From contig NZ_PEBJ01000004.1 of the NCBI RefSeq assembly GCF_002802915.1, positions 1-64,000 of the forward strand: a stretch of 64,000 nt of DNA. Reading direction: 5' to 3'. The notes beneath the pieces were generated by a model that saw nothing but the letters and a program-made list of their open reading frames with translations, was not told where the DNA came from and made no database searches. Positions within the stretch are counted from its first letter, which is position 1; each line of letters begins with the position of its first letter. This DNA comes from Bifidobacterium felsineum (GTDB taxonomy: Bacteria > Actinomycetota > Actinomycetes > Actinomycetales > Bifidobacteriaceae). Positions 1 to 6,810 of this stretch are shown here, in pieces. The position numbers were made by a program, and so were the translations under genes.

Positions 1-23
1 GCATCTAATTTCTTCTATTAAAA

Positions 24-1472
24 ATGAGTACTCGTATTCGTTCTTTGAAGTTTAATGCGGTGATGAACATGATTCTCGTGTCGTCGTCGTTCATCTTCCC
101 GCTGATCACGGTGCCCTACGTGTCCCGCGTCCTCAACCCCTCGGGCATGGGCGCGGTGGCCTTCGCCCAGAGCATCGTCTCCTACTTCTCACTGGCCGCG
201 CTCCTGGGCATCTCCACATACGGGGTACGCGCCTGCGCCCAGGTCAGGGGCGACCCGGAGGAGCTCTCCCGCACCGTCGAGGAGCTCCTCGTCATCCTCG
301 CCGCCTCCACCACCCTGACCTTCGCCGCATACCTGCTCGCACTGCAATTCGTGCCACGACTGGCCGGCGACAAGCCCCTCTTCCTCATCTTCGGAACCGC
401 CCTGTGGCTCGCGTCCTTCGGCGTGGAATGGTTCTACCAGGCCATCGAGCAATACGGGTACATCACCATCCGCAGCATCGCCGTCAAACTCATCGGACTC
501 ATCCTGATGTTCGCGTTCGTCCACCAGGCATCCGACTACCACGTCTACGGCATGATCGTCGTGTTCACCGGATACGGGGCCAACATCCTCAACATGCTCC
601 GACTGCGCGCATTCATCAGATTCACGCCGCTGAACCAGCTGAACATCACACGGCATTTCAAGCCCATGGCCTCGTTCCTCGTCTCCAGCGTCTCCTCCGG
701 CATGTACGCGCAGGCCGACATGGTCCTCCTCGGATTCCTCGCCACCAACCACGTCGTCGGCATCTACCAACTCGTCGCCAAGATCAAGACCATGCTCGTC
801 ATGGCCATCAACTCCGTCGTCAACGTCATGCTCCCCAGACTCTCCTACTACGCCAGGAACTCCCGGGAGAAATACCACGACCTGCTCGTCAAGAACATCG
901 ACTTCGTGCTCCTGTTCGCCTCCGCCGGCATCGCCTGCGCCGCACTCTGCGCCGACGCCATCATCGACATCCTCGGCGGCAGCCAATACAGGAGCGCCGC
1001 CCTGCCCCTCCTATGCATCCTGCCAGCACTCCTGTTCGTCTCCCTGAACACCGTCCTGTCCCAATACCTCATCTCCTCCGGGCACGAGAGGCAATACGCC
1101 ATCGTCAACTTCACGGGACTCGTCTCCTCGATCCTCTACTGCCTCATCCTCATCCCACCGTTCGGAGCCACGGGAGCCGCCCTCAGCTGCAGCCTCTGCG
1201 AACTCACCGCGCTGCTCATCCGCTGCTGGTACGCACGCGACTTCATCACAACCATCCGCAAGGACCTGCAAATCATCCCCGCACCCATCGCAGCTGCAAC
1301 CGCCACGGGCATCATCCTCCTCATACGCATCGCATGGTGGCCGACGCGCCCCCTCCCACAGATCATCGCGACCGGAACCGTCTTCACCATCCTCTACACC
1401 GCGATGCTCCTGCTCCTCAAAGAAAGAACAACCATTTCAATCATGAGAAAAATCACCTACAAACATTATTAA
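24..1472 (+). CDS. Wzx-type polysaccharide flippase
   Basis: A 482-residue, very hydrophobic protein with about 12 to 14 predicted membrane segments, matching the length and N-terminal pattern of oligosaccharide flippases of the MATE/MurJ superfamily (motif ISTYGVRACAQ near residues 60-70 and FGVEWFYQAIEQY near 130-142). Such proteins flip undecaprenyl-linked repeat units across the membrane for exopolysaccharide or capsule assembly. No clear ribosome binding site precedes the ATG, but the protein aligns with the family from its first residues, so this start is kept. The Wzy-like polymerase, tyrosine phosphatase and priming transferase further right support an exopolysaccharide role. The substrate cannot be told from sequence. 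Confidence 0.88.
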   Translation: MSTRIRSLKFNAVMNMILVSSSFIFPLITVPYVSRVLNPSGMGAVAFAQSIVSYFSLAALLGISTYGVRACAQVRGDPEELSRTVEELLVILAASTTLTFAAYLLALQFVPRLAGDKPLFLIFGTALWLASFGVEWFYQAIEQYGYITIRSIAVKLIGLILMFAFVHQASDYHVYGMIVVFTGYGANILNMLRLRAFIRFTPLNQLNITRHFKPMASFLVSSVSSGMYAQADMVLLGFLATNHVVGIYQLVAKIKTMLVMAINSVVNVMLPRLSYYARNSREKYHDLLVKNIDFVLLFASAGIACAALCADAIIDILGGSQYRSAALPLLCILPALLFVSLNTVLSQYLISSGHERQYAIVNFTGLVSSILYCLILIPPFGATGAALSCSLCELTALLIRCWYARDFITTIRKDLQIIPAPIAAATATGIILLIRIAWWPTRPLPQIIATGTVFTILYTAMLLLLKERTTISIMRKITYKHY

Positions 1473-1600
1473 TCATCACACTCATGAACTTGTAGAAATC
1501 ACTGCTAGTAAATCTAGTTCAGCAAACGCTATGAACAGAATCCTCCTGTCTCTTACGCGAACACCATAGCAGCACTTGGAACATCACTTATAATTATCGA

Positions 1601-2494
1601 ATGAGTTCAAATGAAATTGATAGCATTGCCGCAGAATCCAGTAAAGCTATAAGCTCTGTTGCCCAAAGCATTAATCTATTGTTCCCCGGCATTCGTCGTT
1701 CTAGTCTACGTCGAGCCGAATCAAAGGATTATGCTTGCGGGATTGCAGATTTAAATCATGTGCTCACAGAATCTGGAATTTCAAAAGAAATTATTGACGT
1801 AATAATTCTCTCTTATACTATAAAGACAAAACACCTCGATAATCTTGCTGAAGTACTCGAATTAGCCAGCACAACACATCTTGGGGGAAAACCGACACCA
1901 GATAATACAAAATTACCAGAGTCCGATTGGTGTGACTTATTCACCGAAAAAGCCTCACACGCCTATGATGAAAAAGCAAAAATGATGTGGGCAAAATTAT
2001 TGGCAGAAGAAATCAACCAGCCCGGCCTATTCTCCAAACGGACGTTACGTGTACTAGGCGATCTCAGCTCAGATGAGGCAAAATTATTCGAGCAATTATG
2101 TGCATGGAGTGTTGAACTCCCGACACCAGAGGGAACATGGCTTCCCATACCACTGCTCGCTACAAATAGTGAGGAAAAATATGCGGGAGGTCTTTCCTGG
2201 CACGATGTTGCCTCATTAGAAGATGCAGGGCTTGTCACACAATCGTCAGCACATGGTCTTATTGCACACCTTGAACCGAAGGCTGAAGGTAAGATACAAG
2301 TCAACGGACATGTAATAATGATTACAAACCATTTCGCATATGCTGTTGAGTTTCGTCCAGACTGTTCATTCACTAAAACAGGCTGTGAACTTTTAACGTT
2401 ATGCGATATAGGGGTGGCACCAGTGAATTGGGCAGAACTGATAGAATCCAGAATGACCCCTTGGCGAGCAGCGCAAATGCAAACATTGCATTAA
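1601..2494 (+). CDS. DUF2806-like protein, AT-rich
   Basis: A 297-residue soluble protein. The middle segment (about residues 118-150, with MMWAKLLAEEINQPGLFSKR) resembles the DUF2806 family, in which a WAK.LA.E...PG.FSKR pattern recurs; I know of no established function for it. Codon use is clearly more AT-rich than that of the neighbours, and the gene sits between the flippase and a DUF4143 ATPase. Both facts suggest recent acquisition, possibly as a defence or mobile-element cargo gene (inference). The start is the first ATG of the open frame; the ribosome binding site is weak. Confidence 0.6.
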   Translation: MSSNEIDSIAAESSKAISSVAQSINLLFPGIRRSSLRRAESKDYACGIADLNHVLTESGISKEIIDVIILSYTIKTKHLDNLAEVLELASTTHLGGKPTPDNTKLPESDWCDLFTEKASHAYDEKAKMMWAKLLAEEINQPGLFSKRTLRVLGDLSSDEAKLFEQLCAWSVELPTPEGTWLPIPLLATNSEEKYAGGLSWHDVASLEDAGLVTQSSAHGLIAHLEPKAEGKIQVNGHVIMITNHFAYAVEFRPDCSFTKTGCELLTLCDIGVAPVNWAELIESRMTPWRAAQMQTLH

Positions 2495-2598
2495 CGCACT
2501 TTGCGTTCTATGTCCTATAGACAGAAACGAAATTATATCTTATCGTTCCAAGAAGTCAAAACCCAGAATTCGTTTTTTGCAAAAATCTTTTTGCCTAT

Positions 2599-2631
2599 GT
2601 TGGTTGGCTCTTTCGTACAAGGCCAACCAAC
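2599..2631. terminator. bidirectional terminator hairpin
   Basis: A 10-bp perfect stem (GTTGGTTGGC at 2599-2608 pairing with 2622-2631) lies in the gap between two convergent genes, the DUF2806-like gene and the DUF4143 ATPase. A T-rich stretch sits on the left side, which favours termination of the minus-strand transcript. Confidence 0.5.
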
Positions 2632-2638
2632 AACCCCG

Positions 2639-3859
2639 CTACGCACACAGCCAGTCGATTACGTTGGTGATGGTAATGCCTTCCGAGGTAACGCCACTGC
2701 TGTACCAGTCAAGCGTAAGTACAAGTCTCGGGAAAGCACTATCGAGATTCTGCAACGGCGCGAGTTCGCGTTGACGAGTATGTGCCTCCGTCATATTGAG
2801 CGTGACCTGGATATATTGTTTTTCCGCATTGCGTTGCGCAACAAAATCAATCTCTCCGCCAGGCAAAGCGCCGATACTAACTCTGTATCCACGGCGCTTC
2901 AGCTCCATGAATACAATGCCTTCCAATTGAGCACCACGATCCGATCCATTAAACCCAGAAGTCAGATTACGAAGCCCGTTATCCACCGGATAGTACTTTC
3001 GTTGCGGGCGCAGTAGTTCTTTGCCACGTATGCGAGACTGCTCCGCAGCGTATACGATGAATGCCTTCTCCAAGGCATCTATTTGGTTATCCACGGTGGC
3101 GTACGTTACATTTAACCCCGTGCTTTTCAGTGTCTTTACCACGTTGTTCACAGAAAACAGGCTTCCTGAAGTCGAGAATAAGTAACGGGAAAGCTTCTCC
3201 AAAGTCGCCAAATCACGAACGCCGTAACGCCGAGCCACGTCTTTAACCACCACGGATTCGTATACTGCAGTGAGAATTTCCGTGGCCTTTGCTTCATCCG
3301 GCAAACCTGTTGCGAACAAACCAGGCATACCACCAAACATCATGTACTGAGCAAACAGTGAATCCACCGAATCGCTTGCACCTTGGAATTGCCTATATTC
3401 TCGATATTCGGCAAAAGACAGCGGATACACCGGTATGGCAACATATCGCCCAGCCAAATATGTGGCGAGCTCCCCAGATAGCAACCATGCATTCGATCCG
3501 GTGATATACACATCTGTATCTTGTCTGGTGTGCAATCGGCGAACCACTTCTTCCCAACCCGGTACATCCTGTATCTCATCAAGGAAAACATAAAACGACC
3601 CCGGCTGGGCTTGCGCAATGGCATGGGTCAAATCGGACTGCAAATCTTTGGCCTCGTAGCCAATTGGCACGTCGAACGCATCAAATCTCTTTGCAAAGAT
3701 GTTCGACTTCGGCACTCCGCTTTGTTCGACGAGCTCAGCGTATTTTGCCAACAGAGTGCTTTTGCCGCAACGCCTCACGCCTGTGAGCACCTTGACTTCA
3801 GGAGAATCACGGTGTTTCAACAATGAAGCAATTAACTTTTCACGTTTAATAAAATTCAT
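2639..3859 (-). CDS. AAA ATPase with DUF4143 domain (copy 1)
   Basis: A 406-residue protein of the AAA_14/DUF4143 family. Walker A is GVRRCGKST at residues 27-35, Walker B is VFLDE at 91-95, and a sensor-like ITGSNAWLL follows near 120. The C-terminal third carries the DUF4143 region, which in this family has a nuclease-like fold; here the EID...E.K signature reads EIDFVAQ...YIQVT, so the usual second acidic residue and lysine are missing and nuclease activity is unlikely. The function of this family is not established. It is distinct in sequence from the two other DUF4143 proteins in this window. The ribosome binding site AGAGGTG lies inside a 20-bp-arm palindrome directly upstream, which suggests regulation of its own expression. 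Confidence 0.85.
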   Translation of the reverse strand: MNFIKREKLIASLLKHRDSPEVKVLTGVRRCGKSTLLAKYAELVEQSGVPKSNIFAKRFDAFDVPIGYEAKDLQSDLTHAIAQAQPGSFYVFLDEIQDVPGWEEVVRRLHTRQDTDVYITGSNAWLLSGELATYLAGRYVAIPVYPLSFAEYREYRQFQGASDSVDSLFAQYMMFGGMPGLFATGLPDEAKATEILTAVYESVVVKDVARRYGVRDLATLEKLSRYLFSTSGSLFSVNNVVKTLKSTGLNVTYATVDNQIDALEKAFIVYAAEQSRIRGKELLRPQRKYYPVDNGLRNLTSGFNGSDRGAQLEGIVFMELKRRGYRVSIGALPGGEIDFVAQRNAEKQYIQVTLNMTEAHTRQRELAPLQNLDSAFPRLVLTLDWYSSGVTSEGITITNVIDWLCA

Positions 3860-3861
3860 AC

Positions 3862-3911
3862 GCTTTCACCTCTCTGATTTCTAGTATACTCGAAATCAGA
3901 GAGGTGAAAGC
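3862..3911. promoter_or_regulatory. 50-bp palindrome over promoter and RBS
   Basis: Two perfect 20-bp arms (3862-3881 and 3892-3911) flank a 10-base centre that contains the self-complementary AGTATACT. The left arm starts three bases upstream of the ATPase start codon, and on the minus strand it contains the ribosome binding site. The centre could supply a -10 element in either direction. It may be an operator for the ATPase or an mRNA hairpin that hides the ribosome binding site. Confidence 0.7.
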
Positions 3912-3988
3912 ATTGCGATTTTCAGTAAATCAAAAAATCGGAGCGCATTCCGGCAGACAAGGACGAATATCCACTTAGCGACCAGCTT

Positions 3989-5374
3989 TTACTGCGGCCC
4001 GCCCGCAATCGAACCCAGCGGCCGCACTTTAATGGCGGCCACGGCCCACAGAAGCAGCGGTAAGGCATAGAAGGCGTAGCCTTCGAACTGGATGTAGAGA
4101 TACACCACGAGCAGGAACCAGCAGACGGTGGTCTTGTTCCAGGCATGGTTGCGGCTCACATGCCATAGCACCATCACCACCAGAAGCACCGAGGCGATCA
4201 AGCCGAATTCCACGAAGAAACTGGTGTAGGCGCTCATCGTGAACATGTTCATCGGCGTTACCTGCGCATACCAGCCCTTGGGAGCGGAAGCATTCAATCC
4301 CAGACGTTCCAGCGCGCGCACGGCGGCGTCGGCACCTTGATGCGTGGCATCGGAGAGGTTGCCGGCACCATAGCCGAGCAGCAACTGCTGCGGATGCTTC
4401 AACGCGCCGGCACCAGGACCGAGCGACTGCCAAAGCCTGGCGTAGAACGAACCGTCACCGTCAAAACCAAGCTCGGCGATGGAACTCAGGCGATGGTTCA
4501 CGGCCACGCTCAGCGCACCCACTCCCCCGGTGACCACCAACTCACCGAATGCAATCAGCCTGCCCTTCCATGTGCGCCAACCATTCGCCTCGATAATCAC
4601 AAAGACCAGCGCAATGATTGAATCGAGAATGATGCGCACACCGGCACCCATCAACACCGAACCGGCGGCGAACACAACAATCAGCACGCGCAAACGATTC
4701 ACGCGTTTGCGGTCGCGCCCACGCACCAGCCAGACCAACGGCAGCAGCACACCGAACAGATGCATGCCGATGTAGCTTGGTTCGGCGAACAGGAACTGCG
4801 GGCGTCCGCCACCCCACTTGGAGGTACTGCTGATGTACTGGCGGCTCATCAAACGAATGAAGAAGTCACGAACCGTGGTCCATTCAAGCATGATGGAGAG
4901 TCGCTGCACCACGCCTACCAGGAACGCAAACCAGTAGACCAGAATCAGCAAATCCAACATGCGGCGCCACGAGAGGCGTTTGACGCTCAGAGCGATGTCC
5001 AACGAGACCAGACAGGCCAGCGCACCGAATACGCCGGAGAACGAAATCATGGCCGGCAAGCGGTGGAAACCGACCAGCTGCCAGTCAAGCAGGGAAAGCA
5101 CCACGAGCAGCACGGGGAACAGGAAGAATACACGGAATCGATGCCAGACCTGCGGTAGAGCACGCCAGTTCGCCACTGCGTATGCCAGGAACAACCATGG
5201 TGAAAGCGGCGTCCAGAACGGCATATACGGGCCCGCCACCGTGCCATCAATGGGCAGCATGGCCAGTGCAGCGTAGAAGATGAAGTCGGAAGCATCGGCA
5301 AGAATCGGCCGATCATCGTCCAGCGTAACGCCTGCTTTGCTGAAGTCTGCTTGTATTATGTCTGAATTTGTCAC
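3989..5374 (-). CDS. Wzy-like O-antigen polymerase family protein
   Basis: A 461-residue polytopic membrane protein with about 11 or 12 hydrophobic segments and a larger polar loop around residues 265-350. This is the layout of O-antigen polymerase and ligase-type proteins. Wzy proteins join repeat units outside the membrane after flipping; sequence conservation in the family is low, so the assignment rests on topology and neighbours (flippase, tyrosine phosphatase, priming transferase). It starts with GTG. The gene probably followed the tyrosine phosphatase directly before the IS1595-type element inserted between them. Confidence 0.65.
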   Translation of the reverse strand: MTNSDIIQADFSKAGVTLDDDRPILADASDFIFYAALAMLPIDGTVAGPYMPFWTPLSPWLFLAYAVANWRALPQVWHRFRVFFLFPVLLVVLSLLDWQLVGFHRLPAMISFSGVFGALACLVSLDIALSVKRLSWRRMLDLLILVYWFAFLVGVVQRLSIMLEWTTVRDFFIRLMSRQYISSTSKWGGGRPQFLFAEPSYIGMHLFGVLLPLVWLVRGRDRKRVNRLRVLIVVFAAGSVLMGAGVRIILDSIIALVFVIIEANGWRTWKGRLIAFGELVVTGGVGALSVAVNHRLSSIAELGFDGDGSFYARLWQSLGPGAGALKHPQQLLLGYGAGNLSDATHQGADAAVRALERLGLNASAPKGWYAQVTPMNMFTMSAYTSFFVEFGLIASVLLVVMVLWHVSRNHAWNKTTVCWFLLVVYLYIQFEGYAFYALPLLLWAVAAIKVRPLGSIAGGPQ

Positions 5375-5478
5375 TCGTCAGTCCCACCGTTCACAGTTGA
5401 CTATCCTCAGAGAACTCGCAGGCGCCAACTATAGCGCTGGAAACGTATCACAGAGTGACGGGCTTGTGGGAGAGACGT

Positions 5479-5486
5479 AAAAATTA
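5479..5486. repeat. left 8-bp target-site duplication
   Basis: AAAAATTA lies immediately outside the left inverted repeat and is repeated exactly at 9408-9415 outside the right one. Eight-base duplications are typical of the IS1595 family. Confidence 0.9.
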
Positions 5487-5510
5487 GGCTCTGTTAAACC
5501 AGCTTTGACA
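5487..5510 (+). repeat. left terminal inverted repeat
   Basis: Begins GGCTCTGTTAAACCAG and continues to TTGACA. It pairs with 9384-9407 at 22 of 24 positions. Confidence 0.9.
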
Positions 5511-5524
5511 TAGTGATTTCATGT

Positions 5525-5559
5525 CCAATACTGTAGTTACACTGAGATTACAGTATTGG
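5525..5559 (+). promoter_or_regulatory. hairpin in transposase leader
   Basis: An 11-bp perfect stem (CCAATACTGTA at 5525-5535 with 5549-5559) ends in the GG that begins the transposase ribosome binding site (GGAGGTGG). Folding in the transcript would partly hide the site, a known way for insertion sequences to limit transposase translation. Confidence 0.5.
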
Positions 5560-5570
5560 AGGTGGTAGCG

Positions 5571-6475
5571 ATGGGGCTCGTCGACGAAGTGCGCAACCGG
5601 CTCAGGGACATGAACCCGGTCGAGCGCGAGAACGCGGTACGTGAGCTGCGCGAGGTCATCTACGAGGACGCCTACGAGAGCATCGCCGACCACGACGATA
5701 TTCTGGCGTGCCCGCGCTGCGGCTCCTTCTCCATCATGAAGAGGGGACACAATCCAAACGGCGCCCAGCGCTGGCAGTGCAGGGATTGCAAACGCACGTT
5801 CTCGCAGGTCCGTGACACGTTGATCGGACGGTCGAAGCTGCCGGTCGCCAAGTGGATGATGTACGTGGAGTGCTTCGTGGACTATCTCGCCCTGCGTGAG
5901 TGCGCGAAGCGTTGCGAAGTATCGCTGCGCACCGCATGGCTCATGCGCCGCCGCCTGCTCAAATGCCTCGAACGGTATCTGCCGAAGTTCACGGCCGGCG
6001 CGGGCGTGTCCGTCCAGTTGGACGAGACGCATCTGCGTGAGAGCTTCAAAGGCAACCACAGGAAGGGGAGGTTCGTACTGCCCATCGAGGAGGCTCCCTG
6101 CACAAGCGGGGACTGAGCAAGGAGTAGATCTGCGTGATGACCGGCGTCACCGACTCGAACACGGCGTTCGCCGTGCTGAGCGGCCGCGGCATCATCTCCA
6201 AGCGGCGAGCCATCGAATCGCTCGCCGGGCGTATCGGCCGTGGCGCTCACGTCATGGCGGACGAGGCCGCCACCTATCCCGGCGCGATGGACGTGTTGGG
6301 TGCCGTGTTTCGAGCGGGTGGATGCGAAGTCGCATCGCATCAATCGGATCAATATGCTCCACTCGAACCTCGACGGTTTCCTCGCAGGATTCAAGGGCGT
6401 GAGTACGAAGCATCTGCAAAGCTATCTGACGTGGTTCCTGTGGCGGCATTCGTTCCGCGACGACAGGGACGGCAG
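5571..6475 (+). pseudogene. IS1595-family transposase, broken
   Basis: The first segment starts at ATG 5571 behind GGAGGTGG and reads through a zinc ribbon (CPRCG...CRDCK) and the first catalytic acid (DETHLRESFKGNHR) to a stop at 6114-6116. Homology continues in another frame (GLSKE, then TAG at 6125-6127 where Gln is expected, then ICVMTGVTDSNTAFA...ADEAATYPGAM). It shifts again near 6310 into RINRINMLHSNLDGF...GVSTKHLQSYLTWFLWRHSF, the C-terminal DDE region. So there are at least two frameshifts and one nonsense change. The right limit is approximate, because the last frame stays open into downstream DNA. A functional product is not expected. Confidence 0.85.
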
Positions 6476-6584
6476 CATCATCCGTCAGGTGGACGCGCAG
6501 CCGTGTCCCGGCGTGACCCGCGACTGGAACGGCGTCATGCCGCCATACATGGAGTTATTGGGGCATGGCCGCATAACGATGCAA

Positions 6585-6595
6585 GTACACTGTAC
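6585..6595. promoter_or_regulatory. candidate RHH operator palindrome
   Basis: GTACACTGTAC is a perfect palindrome around one central base. It lies about 30 bases upstream of the ribbon-helix-helix gene, where a promoter is expected. RHH proteins of the RelB/DinJ type normally bind short palindromes in their own promoter. Binding here is inferred. Confidence 0.4.
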
Positions 6596-6627
6596 ATATC
6601 CGATATCGCAAGGAAAGGAGGAACGGC

Positions 6628-6810
6628 ATGGCGAACACACCGACCACGACCATGCGCCTCGACCCCGAATTGAAGGACCAGGCCATGAAGGTGCTGGAAC
6701 CATTGGGCTTGAACATGACCGGAGCCGTCACCATCTTCCTCAAAGCCGTAGTCAGGGAGAACGGACTGCCGTTCGATATGAAGATGGGAAGCGAGGGCAA
6801 GGAAGAATGA
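6628..6810 (+). CDS. orphan RelB/DinJ-like RHH protein
   Basis: A 60-residue protein whose TTTMRLDPELKDQAMKVLEPL...FLKAVVRENGLPFDM matches the N-terminal ribbon-helix-helix half of RelB/DinJ antitoxins. Full antitoxins have about 80-90 residues; this one stops just after the LPFD motif and lacks the C-terminal arm that wraps the toxin. No RelE/YafQ-like toxin is nearby. A strong ribosome binding site (AAAGGAGG) precedes the ATG. Its last codons overlap the start of the restriction-modification gene by ATGA, so the two are probably translationally coupled. The likely role is a DNA-binding regulator, perhaps a control protein for the downstream enzyme (inference). Confidence 0.85.
   Translation: MANTPTTTMRLDPELKDQAMKVLEPLGLNMTGAVTIFLKAVVRENGLPFDMKMGSEGKEE

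Noticed and set aside
6240..6806. In-frame extension fusing transposase remnants to the methylase (1020 residues)
   Set aside because: The frame happens to stay open, but there is no ribosome binding site at its start, it runs out of frame through the RHH gene, and the ATGA overlap gives a much better start at 6807.
6628..6810. A conventional toxin-antitoxin pair
   Set aside because: No small toxin-like frame lies on either side, and the antitoxin lacks its toxin-binding part.
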